DNA of 14,765 bases from Thermoproteota archaeon (GTDB lineage Archaea; Thermoproteota; Thermoprotei_A; Sulfolobales; Desulfurococcaceae): the NCBI GenBank assembly GCA_013154205.1, contig JAADCY010000072.1:1-14765 (forward strand), read 5' to 3'. The position numbers and the translations under genes were made by a program. Of this stretch, positions 1 to 7,230 are shown piece by piece (the first letter of the stretch is position 1; every line of letters starts with the position of its first letter). The notes beneath the pieces are model-generated. The model saw nothing but the letters and a program-made list of their open reading frames with translations. It did not search any database and had not been told where the DNA came from.

Positions 1-17
1 CTGTAAAAACAAGTAAT

Positions 18-28
18 GATATTTATTT
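18..28 (+). promoter_or_regulatory. TATA-like element of candidate guide RNA
   Basis: An AT-rich stretch reading gatatttattt. It lies about 26 bases upstream of position 49-50, the usual archaeal distance from TATA box to transcription start. The first C box of the candidate sRNA begins at 56, so a transcript starting near 49-50 would have only a short 5' tail, as box C/D sRNAs do. This is inferred from spacing and composition only. Confidence 0.35.
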
Positions 29-49
29 CTGGCTAATAGACAAGCTTAT

Positions 50-128
50 TCCTGGATGATGTTGAGAGTTCATTGGCCGAGGCCTTAGGGGGCTGGGGCC
101 TATGATGTATTCAGCGGCGACTGACATT
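50..128 (+). ncRNA. candidate box C/D guide sRNA
   Basis: Two identical ATGATGT motifs (56-62 and 102-108) each match the box C consensus RTGATGA at six of seven positions. A perfect box D, CTGA, is at 121-124. The C'-to-D interval (109-120) is exactly 12 bases, the canonical spacing of archaeal box C/D sRNAs. The D' box is poor: CCGA at 77-80 (14 bases after C) is the best candidate and CTGG at 93-96 the alternative. The internal spacer is long and can form an AGGCC/GGCCT stem (80-84 with 97-101). A TATA-like element sits at the expected distance upstream. By the N+5 rule the D guide would direct 2'-O-methylation of the fifth base of a target reading UCGCCGCUGAAU. I could not assign the target. 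The RNA ends are estimates, and a chance match remains possible. Confidence 0.5.
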
Positions 129-148
129 ATCTCTTCATGGATGAACCT

Positions 149-157
149 CTTAAACCT
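149..157 (+). promoter_or_regulatory. TATA-like element of the TIP49 gene
   Basis: CTTAAACCT lies about 40 bases upstream of the ATG at 193. A start of transcription about 25 bases downstream would give a leader of roughly 15-20 bases, which includes the G-rich stretch at 181-189 just before the start codon. Inferred from composition and spacing. Confidence 0.35.
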
Positions 158-192
158 CATATAATTATTCATAGATATACGGGGGCGGGACT

Positions 193-1542
193 ATGTCGAT
201 AGAGATCAGGGTTGAAAGGCCTAAGAGGATCGGGGCGCACAGCCATATAAGAGGGCTTGGTCTAGACGAGAACGGTAGAGCGATCAAGGTCGCAGATGGT
301 CTAGTGGGTCAGCTGAGGGCTCGTGAAGCAGCTGGAATAGTTGTGAAAATGATAAAGGAGGGAAGAATAGCTGGACGCGGCATATTATTTGTTGGCCCCC
401 CAGGCACGGGTAAGACGGCTCTGGCGATAGCGATCGCGAGAGAGCTAGGTGAAGACACACCCTTTGTAGCTATGAGTGGCTCAGAGATCTATAGTAGTGA
501 GAAGAAGAAAACAGAGATTCTAATGGAGGCTCTCCGCAGAGCTATCGGCGTACGTGTTAGAGAGGAGAGAACGGTCTATGAGGGAGTAGTGACATCGATC
601 AAGATCAGGAGGCGTAGACACCCTCTTGTACCTTATATGGCTGTGCCTGCTGAGACAAGGATCACTCTACGTACAAAAGACGAAGAATTAACTCTGACTG
701 TCGGCGAGGAGATCACCAGACAGATAATAGAGCTCGGTATTAAGAAAGGTGATCTAATATGGATAGATGCTGAGACGGGGAGAGTGTATAGGGTAGGCCG
801 TGTTAAAGGCGTAGAATCCGCTAGGTACTACGATATAGAAACCTACAAATACGTCGATATGCCCAGCGGTCCTGTTAAGAAGAGGAAAGAAATCGTTCGA
901 ACCTTCAGCATACACGATCTAGATGTCGCTGTTGCTTCACAGAGAGCACTGATCAGCTTCTTCACACTAGGTGTTGAGAGAGAAATACCGCCGGAGGTAA
1001 GGAAAGAAGTTGATGAGATGATCAAGAAATGGGTGGATGAAAAGAAGGCCGAGCTAGTTCCCGGAGTACTGTTTATTGACGATGCCCACATGCTCGATAT
1101 TGAGGCGTTTAGCTTCCTATCAAGGGCTATGGAGAGCGAGTTCTCACCAATAATAATACTAGCAACCAATAGGGGCATAGCCAAGATTAGAGGCACCGAT
1201 CTAGAATCGCCCCATGGTATGCCATTGGATCTGCTCGATAGACTACTGATCATACCCACTAGGCCATATGAACCCGACGAAATAAGGGAGATTATACGGA
1301 TACGTGCAAACGAGGAAGGCATAAAACTCGATGAAGGAGCATTAGAAGAACTTGTCGCTGTAGGAAGTAGGGCGAGCCTAAGATACGCTGTACAGCTCCT
1401 AGAACCCGCCCGTATAATTGCTGAGAGAAAAGGCAGAGATATCGTTAAAGCCGAGGACGTTATAGAAGCGAGGGAGTTATTCATTGATCTAAAACAGAGT
1501 GTAAAGTATCTTAAGGAGTACGAAGAGAAGTTTCTAAAGTAG
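193..1542 (+). CDS. TIP49/RuvB-like AAA+ ATPase
   Basis: This is an archaeal homologue of eukaryotic RuvBL1/RuvBL2 (TIP49), a hexameric AAA+ ATPase known in eukaryotes from chromatin remodelling and from assembly of RNA-protein complexes such as box C/D particles. The N-terminus has the family signature around residues 12-28 (GAHSHIRGLGLDENG). Walker A is GPPGTGKT at 68-75. The insertion domain II, with an OB-like fold in the family, spans about 122-250. Walker B is FIDDAHML at 294-301, sensor 1 is ILATN at 322-326, and sensor 2 is around SLRYA at 395-399. At 449 residues it is full length. In human RuvBL1/2 the Walker B core is DE; here it is DD. The ATG at 193 gives the standard N-terminus. 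The decarboxylase gene starts 34 bases downstream on the same strand, so co-transcription is likely. The archaeal role is not settled. Confidence 0.93.
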   Translation: MSIEIRVERPKRIGAHSHIRGLGLDENGRAIKVADGLVGQLRAREAAGIVVKMIKEGRIAGRGILFVGPPGTGKTALAIAIARELGEDTPFVAMSGSEIYSSEKKKTEILMEALRRAIGVRVREERTVYEGVVTSIKIRRRRHPLVPYMAVPAETRITLRTKDEELTLTVGEEITRQIIELGIKKGDLIWIDAETGRVYRVGRVKGVESARYYDIETYKYVDMPSGPVKKRKEIVRTFSIHDLDVAVASQRALISFFTLGVEREIPPEVRKEVDEMIKKWVDEKKAELVPGVLFIDDAHMLDIEAFSFLSRAMESEFSPIIILATNRGIAKIRGTDLESPHGMPLDLLDRLLIIPTRPYEPDEIREIIRIRANEEGIKLDEGALEELVAVGSRASLRYAVQLLEPARIIAERKGRDIVKAEDVIEARELFIDLKQSVKYLKEYEEKFLK

Positions 1543-1576
1543 GGAATATGTGAAATGATTCGGAAGGCGGCCATTA

Positions 1577-2716
1577 TTGAGAGAATCAGAAATAATCAAA
1601 AAACTACTGGAAATATACGAGAAAACCCCGAAACACGATGAAGGATATATTCTCGGCTCCATGACTACGCGTCCCGACAACATAGCCGTATACGCCTATA
1701 ATCTTTTTATACACACAAACGCTGGAGACACAAGGATTTTTCCATCACTCGAATATTTTAGGAAAGAAATCATAGATTTCATGAAAAAACTATATGGTGA
1801 ATGCACAGGCTTCATTACAAGCGGCGGGACAGAATCAAATATAATAGCTCTATATGTGGCTCGAGAGAAGACAGGTAGAAAACTAGTTATTGCACCGAAA
1901 ACAGTGCATCATTCCATTATCTGGGCCGCCCACCTCCTGGGCATGAAAATAGTTTTTGCACCTGTCACTAGTAGTCATATCGTTGATATTAATAGTCTTC
2001 ATGATATAGTCGAGAAGAGAAAAGATGAGGTAGCTGCTATTGTTGTCACGGCTGGTACTACAGAATGGGGATCAATAGATCCCGTAAGAGAAGTCTCGGA
2101 GATAGCGCGTCAATATAATATTTATCTACACGTTGACGCTGCTTATGGAGGATTATTCATTCCAGCACTTTACGAGAAAGGATACATTGACACTCATCTC
2201 AGGTTTTATGAGGGCGTAACGAGTATATCTGTTGATTTTCATAAAAACGGTTTATCCCCTATACCTTCGGGCTTAATACTCTTCAAAAACGAAGAATTGT
2301 TATCCTATGCTAGGAGAGAACTACCATATACGCTTGGAAAATACCAGTATGGTCTTCTAGGCACTAGGCCGGGCGGATCTATTGCGGCGATATGGGCTGT
2401 TATAAAGAAGTATGGTATCGATGGATATTCTAAGATTGCCTTGAGATGTATGAAAACAGCACTATATCTTTATAATAGACTAACAGAGTTTCAGGAAATC
2501 ATTGTATGGAAGCCTATTTTACCAATAGTAGTTTTCAAAAGCAGACATATGTCTTCGGAAAAACTACTTGAAGAACTCGTTGGGCACGGCTATTATGTTT
2601 ACCGAGCACCCAGCGTTGATGGACTTAGAATAGTTGTTATGCCTCATGTAACCACCGAACATATAGATAGGTTCATCAATACTCTTTCGGAGATCCTAGG
2701 AGAGAAAACCGAGTAA
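1577..2716 (+). CDS. mfnA: PLP-dependent decarboxylase, MfnA-like
   Basis: A fold-type I, group II pyridoxal-phosphate decarboxylase. Visible signatures are GGTESN (83-88), a His pair at 111-112 where PLP stacks in this family, VDAAYGG (186-192) with the PLP-nitrogen Asp at 187, and SVDFHKNG (218-225) with Lys223 as the Schiff-base lysine. The 379-residue length fits archaeal MfnA. MfnA decarboxylates tyrosine (methanofuran synthesis) or aspartate. In a non-methanogen, aspartate decarboxylation to beta-alanine for coenzyme A is the likelier role, but substrate cannot be read from the sequence. The region after the stacking His (HHSIIWA) differs from the HFSFxKA pattern usual in methanogen enzymes. 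The start is TTG at 1577: GGCG at 1566-1569 precedes it by 7 bases, an in-frame stop lies upstream at 1556, and the next ATG would remove 28 residues. The 3' end overlaps the opposing transporter gene by 21 bases. Confidence 0.82.
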   Translation: MRESEIIKKLLEIYEKTPKHDEGYILGSMTTRPDNIAVYAYNLFIHTNAGDTRIFPSLEYFRKEIIDFMKKLYGECTGFITSGGTESNIIALYVAREKTGRKLVIAPKTVHHSIIWAAHLLGMKIVFAPVTSSHIVDINSLHDIVEKRKDEVAAIVVTAGTTEWGSIDPVREVSEIARQYNIYLHVDAAYGGLFIPALYEKGYIDTHLRFYEGVTSISVDFHKNGLSPIPSGLILFKNEELLSYARRELPYTLGKYQYGLLGTRPGGSIAAIWAVIKKYGIDGYSKIALRCMKTALYLYNRLTEFQEIIVWKPILPIVVFKSRHMSSEKLLEELVGHGYYVYRAPSVDGLRIVVMPHVTTEHIDRFINTLSEILGEKTE

Positions 2717-3811
2717 AATTATTATTGTTAACAATGCTGTTGTCGCTGCTAATCCGAGCATATTGTAGGCTATTATGCGGTTTCTGGATGCAAGATAAAT
2801 GTCTAGATAATATATAAGTAATGGATACATAGCGATAGTACTTATAACACCTATTAACGTAGATCCCATTATCACAAGGTTTTCCAACATGTTATGCCCA
2901 ACATAGATGATAATGCATGATAATATGAACATAAACGCTACAATGGAGTAAAAGACTTGGCTGATTTCAGTAGTTCTTGCTTTTAGTACTCGGAGAGAAC
3001 CCGATATGATTCTACCTACAGTGATGAAAATCGTTGACAATGCTAAAATAGTTGTTGATATGAGGCCTATTACGAGTAAGTATGAGTATAGACCCTGTGA
3101 TGTAAGGGTTAATGCACCAATAATATCGGTATGTAGACCCGTCATCGCAGCCACTCCACTTATTGATAGACTAATAACTATTGATATCAGTAAGGATAGT
3201 TTTAGGTCTCCGAGCTCGTCATCATCTTCTTGTACAAGCATTGAATATGGACTTGACGCTGCTCCCCAGAGAGCTATGATCATTATGAGTGATGGAATAC
3301 TGTATGAGAAAAGATCAGTAGCAGGGTGATCTAGTATTGACACTATGAATGCTATGAAGTATATCATTAGAAATAAGGATAGTATTGCAAGGATTTTCTC
3401 GATATATTTACCGATTCGGTTATTGCCTGGTATGAGTGAGGATATCAATACTATTATTAATAAATAAGGTAGCCAGGAACCACCAAATATATTGCTTAGA
3501 AGTATCGAGATTATTATCGCATTTATTAATAGGACGAGCAATGAGCCGAAATATATTGCTACAAGGTATAGGACCCCTAATTTCCTCCTATGTGTTAATA
3601 AATATGAGGATGGTGTTGTGCCATAAAGTATTTTGGGGACAGTTATTGCTTCTTGTATGAAAATCATCGGAATTATACTTGCAATAACGAGTACTATACC
3701 TACGACTCCATATAGTCTCCCAAACAACATGTACATAAATACATTTGTGAGCTCTATACCTGATAAAACAGCTATGAAACCGGGTCCTAGGCTTTTCAAT
3801 AGCTTACTCAT
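2696..3811 (-). CDS. divergent NRAMP-like membrane transporter
   Basis: A 371-residue, almost wholly hydrophobic protein with about 10-11 predicted membrane helices. The N-terminus LGPGFIAVLSG (8-18) matches the start of NRAMP family TM1, and WGAASSPYS (182-190) matches the TM6 unwound segment. NRAMP proteins are proton-coupled importers of divalent metals such as Mn and Fe. Their metal site is DPGN in TM1 and MPH in TM6. Here the TM1 motif reads ELTN (20-23) and the TM6 motif SPY (187-189), so Asp is replaced by Glu, the metal-selecting Met by Ser and the His by Tyr, while Asn and Pro are kept. Substrate is therefore uncertain: another cation, or a non-metal solute. An acidic loop (EDDDEL, 195-200) follows TM6. 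The ATG at 3811 has only a GGGG stretch (3816-3819) upstream. It lies downstream of the small membrane protein gene on the same strand but has its own TATA-like element. Confidence 0.68.
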   Translation of the reverse strand: MSKLLKSLGPGFIAVLSGIELTNVFMYMLFGRLYGVVGIVLVIASIIPMIFIQEAITVPKILYGTTPSSYLLTHRRKLGVLYLVAIYFGSLLVLLINAIIISILLSNIFGGSWLPYLLIIVLISSLIPGNNRIGKYIEKILAILSLFLMIYFIAFIVSILDHPATDLFSYSIPSLIMIIALWGAASSPYSMLVQEDDDELGDLKLSLLISIVISLSISGVAAMTGLHTDIIGALTLTSQGLYSYLLVIGLISTTILALSTIFITVGRIISGSLRVLKARTTEISQVFYSIVAFMFILSCIIIYVGHNMLENLVIMGSTLIGVISTIAMYPLLIYYLDIYLASRNRIIAYNMLGLAATTALLTIIILLGFLS

Positions 3812-3840
3812 ACATGCCCCGTAAAACTATAACATATGTG

Positions 3841-3851
3841 TTAATTAAAAA
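3841..3851 (-). promoter_or_regulatory. TATA-like element of the NRAMP-like gene
   Basis: On the minus strand this reads TTTTTAATTAA. A transcript starting about 25 bases downstream (near 3820) would have a very short leader before the ATG at 3811. It suggests the transporter can be expressed separately from the small gene upstream. Spacing-based inference. Confidence 0.3.
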
Positions 3852-3870
3852 CGTAGGACTCATGCACTCA

Positions 3871-4128
3871 TTATCTTCCAGAAATTATCCGCATTATCTC
3901 ATTTATCTTCTTATCATCTAGTTCTCCCATAACAACTATTACACCGTTCCTACGCTTCAATGCATCTCTAGACATTGTTGTAATGGGTTTGTCAACCTTG
4001 TTTTCCAGTGTTTTCTTTCTGGCTCCTGCTTTGATCTTTGTATGGTTAAAGAGTAATGGTATCGCTAGTATTGTCATGTACGTTGTAATCATTATTATGC
4101 TGATCAGATCTGTCATTGGTGACACCAT
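3871..4128 (-). CDS. small one-helix membrane protein, unknown function
   Basis: I do not recognise this 85-residue protein. One hydrophobic helix near the N-terminus (about residues 7-27) is followed by a basic, cytosolic-looking tail with KKxxEN, RRN and DDKK segments and a short amphipathic end (INEIMRIISG, about 75-84). The tail has normal soluble-protein composition, which favours this strand over the hydrophobic reading frame opposite (3983-4195). A TATA-like element lies about 45 bases upstream. The first ATG (4128) has no ribosome-binding site; the ATG four codons later (4116) has GGTG just before it and could be the true start. The NRAMP-like gene begins 59 bases downstream, so a functional link as an accessory subunit is possible but unproven. 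Confidence 0.5.
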   Translation of the reverse strand: MVSPMTDLISIIMITTYMTILAIPLLFNHTKIKAGARKKTLENKVDKPITTMSRDALKRRNGVIVVMGELDDKKINEIMRIISGR

Positions 4129-4169
4129 TAATTCTGCCGTATCCGGTATTCAAATCGGTTTTAACGGGG

Positions 4170-4177
4170 TTTTTAAA
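4170..4177 (-). promoter_or_regulatory. TATA-like element of the small membrane protein gene
   Basis: TTTAAAAA on the minus strand, inside a CTCTTTAAAAACCCC context, about 42 bases from the ATG at 4128. It would give a leader of about 20 bases. Its presence is one argument that the minus-strand small gene is real. Confidence 0.35.
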
Positions 4178-4211
4178 GAGGGGATGAGATATTAGCTGGA
4201 TATATTAATGG

Positions 4212-4219
4212 TATATAAG
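4212..4219 (+). promoter_or_regulatory. TATA box upstream of rio2
   Basis: TATATAAG, a good match to an archaeal TATA box, sits 76 bases upstream of the Rio2 start. Transcription would begin near 4238 and leave a leader of about 57 bases, longer than usual for this window. A weaker AT-rich element nearer the gene (around 4263-4277) cannot be excluded. The rest of the intergenic region, 4129-4294, shows no gene I can support. Confidence 0.4.
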
Positions 4220-4294
4220 TATTTCTACACTCGGGTAATACAGGATTAATCATAATAGTATCTCAAATACAAATTATAGGTTCATGGTGATTTA

Positions 4295-5191
4295 ATGGTC
4301 AAGATCGGGCTGATATACAAGCAGTTAACACAGCGAGACATAAAGGTTCTCAATAGTATTGAGCGTGGCATGAAGAGATACGAGTATGTTCCTCTTGAGC
4401 TTATTGAAAAGTATTCAAAACTACCTGAAACGCATGTTGTACTCATACTGTCAAAACTACATAGACTGAAGCTTGTAAAACGAAAAACTATTTCCGGCTA
4501 CAAGGCTTATCGCCTCACTTATCTGGGCTTGGATATGCTGGCTCTCAATACTCTTGTGCGTATGAATGTAGTGGAAGCGATTGGTGATAAGCTTGCAGTT
4601 GGAAAAGAAAGTGAGATCTTTAGAGCTTTGGCACCTGGAGGTAAACCTGTTGCTGTCAAGTTCATGAGAATAGGTCGGACCAGCTTCCATACGACGAGAC
4701 GTGTTAGAGAATGGGCGGATAATCCTAGGCTTGACTGGTATAAACAGGCTAAGATTGCTGCTGAAAGAGAATTTAAAGCTACAAGAGAGATCTATCGTGA
4801 AGGCGGTAGTGTGCCCTCACCCATAGCTTATAACAGGCATGCAGTTGTAACCGAGTATGTTAGTGGGGTAGAGCTATACCGGAAGCCGGAGATAGAGGAT
4901 CCGTATACGGTATTACTCCGGATTCTTGAAACAATACATATAGCATATGTTAAAGTAGGCATCATACATGGGGATTTGAGCGAGTATAATGTGCTGATCG
5001 ATATATCTAGTAATACACCATATATTATAGACTGGCCTCAATACGTGTATAAAGAGCATCCTCAAGCAGAGGTATTATTGAGAAGAGATATAGAATATAT
5101 AATCAGATTCTTCCGTAAGCAATACAAGGTGGAAGTAGAAATCAATAGAGCCCTCAAATATGTGCGGGGAGAAGATGAACAAATCCAATAA
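4295..5191 (+). CDS. rio2: Rio2 atypical serine/threonine protein kinase/ATPase
   Basis: Rio2 acts in the last steps of small ribosomal subunit maturation, as an ATPase on pre-40S particles in eukaryotes and presumably on pre-30S in archaea. The first 90 residues form the Rio2-specific winged-helix domain. The kinase domain follows: nucleotide-binding loop VGKESEIF (102-109), ATP-anchoring Lys122 (VKF), the Rio flexible loop (about 125-150), catalytic loop HGDLSEYN (225-232) with Asp227 and Asn232, and the metal-binding Asp246 in IIDWPQ (244-249). All key residues are present. At 298 residues it is full length for archaea. The ATG at 4295 is preceded by GGTG at 4286-4289, five bases away. The 3' end overlaps the DUF460 gene, so the two are probably translated from one message. 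Confidence 0.95.
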   Translation: MVKIGLIYKQLTQRDIKVLNSIERGMKRYEYVPLELIEKYSKLPETHVVLILSKLHRLKLVKRKTISGYKAYRLTYLGLDMLALNTLVRMNVVEAIGDKLAVGKESEIFRALAPGGKPVAVKFMRIGRTSFHTTRRVREWADNPRLDWYKQAKIAAEREFKATREIYREGGSVPSPIAYNRHAVVTEYVSGVELYRKPEIEDPYTVLLRILETIHIAYVKVGIIHGDLSEYNVLIDISSNTPYIIDWPQYVYKEHPQAEVLLRRDIEYIIRFFRKQYKVEVEINRALKYVRGEDEQIQ

Positions 5192-7223
5192 CGAGAAGAA
5201 GACCATTATTGCGGGTGTAGATATTCTTCCAGGCTATAGTCCATCCTCATCTAATAAGCAGCCACACTATGCTCTCGTCTTCCTAAAGGACGGCGAGGTA
5301 ATTGATAGCTATGATGACGTGAGCTTCGCACGTTTGATAAGGCTTTTATGGGAGTATAAGCCCGACATACTGGCTATCGACAATGTCTTCGAGCTGAAGG
5401 AAACCGTAAGTGAACTGTCAAAGCTCCTATCGCTTTTCCCGCCCAATACCAAGATAGTCCAGGTAACCGGGTGGGGTCCCGAAGCCGTTAATATCAAAAC
5501 TGTTGCTAGAAACCTCGGTATAGAGGTCCATGGTAAACTATCTCCGCAGAAAACAGCCTATCTCGCAGCCATGATCGCATGGAAAGGTGGTGGCGCAACA
5601 CTCCGCCTATTGGAGGAAAAGACAAAGATCATTGTTACTAAGGGTAGGAGTGTAAGCCATGGCGGTATGAGCTATAACAGGTTTATGAGAAGCATAAGAG
5701 CAGCTATCCTAGCCACGACTAAGGAGATAAAACGTATTCTAGATAAAAACAAGTTCGACTATGACGTGACGTTTAAGAAGAGCATGGGCGGTCTTGAAAG
5801 AAGCGTGTTCATTGTCTATGCACCGCGCGAGAAACTATATGGATTGATAAGGCCTGTTAAGAACAAAAGTGTACGAGTTATTATCAGACCGATATATAGG
5901 GAGAAAATAGTTCTAGAGACCCCCCGTAAAAAGACAGGGAAAAGCCGAGGTATAATTATAGGCCTCGATCCAGGCATATACACCGGTGTAGCAGCAATAG
6001 ATCTAGATGGAACACCACTTATGACTTTCAGTTCTAAAAACCTTGACAGAGCAGACATACTTGGTATGGTCTCAGGGCTCGGAAGAGTCGTTATGGTGGC
6101 TACGGACGTATCTAAGCCTCCTGCAAACGTAAAGAAATTGGCAGCAACATTGAATGTCCAGCTCTATGTGCCCGACAGGGATCTATCTACTGAGGAGAAG
6201 CAGGAAATTGTTCGCGATATAAAAGCTAAGTATCCATGGATAGAGATCGACGACACACATGAACGAGATGCCTTAGCAGCAGCTTACAAAGCATATCTAA
6301 CCATAAGGGATAAGATGATACAAGCCGAGGCAAAAGCCTCGGAGATGACTTTCCCCATAAACGTGGATCGTGTGAAGATAATGGTTGCTATGGGTGCCAG
6401 TATCGCGGAGGCTATAGAGCACGAGATAGAAAAGACGGTCTCAATGGTAAAAGAAGAAGTAAGGACGCCTAGGAAAGAACGTAGAAAAAAATCTATGGTT
6501 AATGAAAAGGAGTTAATGGATAAGATTGAAAATCTGACGAAAAAGATCAAGGTTCTGGAAGCAGAGAAACGGAGACTTATAGAGCAGCTTGATCTCTATA
6601 GGAAAAGAGTTGAGGAATTAGAGCTCGAACTAAGAACGATCAAGACGACCCATAGCGGTAGTGAAAAGCTTGCACGAAGAATCTACTTATTGGAACAGGA
6701 GAACAAGGACCTATCTGCTAGGTTGAAGAAAGCACTTGACGAATTGAGCCGGGTAAAGAATGAAAGAGATAGAATAGTTGAGCTGGCTAAGAAGATAGTT
6801 CATGGAAAATATCTAAATGTTCTCTCATCAGATGTATTCACGCCATCTTTGATCTCGATGGTTAGAAACAATGGTTATCCTCCAATAATCTATATACGTA
6901 ATCCCGGCTCGCTTCTCGTTGAACACGCCTTATTGTTGAAGCAAGAAAGGATAGGATTGTTGATAGAGAAGCCTCACCGTATATATGACGAAATCCCTGT
7001 TCTTGATCTAAGCAGGTATGATCATGTGTTTCTTGGTGATGAATTATTCGTAGAGCCTAGAATTATAGATGATCTAGAGAAGGCGTGGGAAGAGATCAGG
7101 AGGAAGGAAGAGGAAGATAAATTTGTGAGACTTGTGAAACTTATTGAAGACTATAAGAGGGAGAGAATGAAGCGTTTAGGATTGAAAAAAGAGCCGAGTC
7201 TTTGGGAGTTTGATAATAAATAA
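5175..7223 (+). CDS. DUF460 (COG2433) protein, predicted RNase H-fold nuclease with coiled coil
   Basis: An archaeal DUF460 family protein, predicted to be a nuclease of the RuvC/YqgF RNase H fold; its substrate is unknown. Using the start at 5175 (682 residues), an N-terminal RNase H-like half carries GVDILPGYSP (14-23) and DILAIDNVFEL (64-74). A second half has GLDPGIYTG (263-271) with Asp265, ATDVSKP (310-316) with Asp311, and HERDALAAA (362-370), the RuvC/YqgF acidic third motif. A long, highly charged coiled coil spans about 440-540, followed by a C-terminal domain of about 140 residues. The second RNase H site looks intact, so catalysis is plausible. GGGGAG at 5166-5171 favours the ATG at 5175; an ATG at 5160 would add five residues but has no such site. 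The gene overlaps the end of rio2 by 17 bases, suggesting coupled translation. Confidence 0.85.
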   Translation: MNKSNNEKKTIIAGVDILPGYSPSSSNKQPHYALVFLKDGEVIDSYDDVSFARLIRLLWEYKPDILAIDNVFELKETVSELSKLLSLFPPNTKIVQVTGWGPEAVNIKTVARNLGIEVHGKLSPQKTAYLAAMIAWKGGGATLRLLEEKTKIIVTKGRSVSHGGMSYNRFMRSIRAAILATTKEIKRILDKNKFDYDVTFKKSMGGLERSVFIVYAPREKLYGLIRPVKNKSVRVIIRPIYREKIVLETPRKKTGKSRGIIIGLDPGIYTGVAAIDLDGTPLMTFSSKNLDRADILGMVSGLGRVVMVATDVSKPPANVKKLAATLNVQLYVPDRDLSTEEKQEIVRDIKAKYPWIEIDDTHERDALAAAYKAYLTIRDKMIQAEAKASEMTFPINVDRVKIMVAMGASIAEAIEHEIEKTVSMVKEEVRTPRKERRKKSMVNEKELMDKIENLTKKIKVLEAEKRRLIEQLDLYRKRVEELELELRTIKTTHSGSEKLARRIYLLEQENKDLSARLKKALDELSRVKNERDRIVELAKKIVHGKYLNVLSSDVFTPSLISMVRNNGYPPIIYIRNPGSLLVEHALLLKQERIGLLIEKPHRIYDEIPVLDLSRYDHVFLGDELFVEPRIIDDLEKAWEEIRRKEEEDKFVRLVKLIEDYKRERMKRLGLKKEPSLWEFDNK

Positions 7224-7230
7224 AATACTT

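Noticed and set aside
80..101. AGGCC/GGCCT hairpin as an independent terminator or riboswitch
   Set aside because: Not followed by a T-run and too small; better explained as the internal loop of the candidate box C/D RNA.
843..1574. Long minus-strand open frame opposite the TIP49 gene
   Set aside because: Serine/isoleucine-rich shadow of a clearly conserved plus-strand gene; no recognisable domain.
3006..3329. Plus-strand open frame inside the NRAMP-like gene
   Set aside because: Shadow of a membrane protein gene with clear helix periodicity on the other strand.
3983..4195. Hydrophobic plus-strand open frame of 70 codons
   Set aside because: It is the complement of the membrane helix of the minus-strand small gene, has no ribosome-binding site, and the opposite strand has the better promoter and soluble tail. 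Not fully excluded.
4129..4294. A small RNA in the rio2 upstream region
   Set aside because: A good TATA box is present and the leader is long, but I found no box C/D or other RNA motif; a plain leader is enough to explain it.
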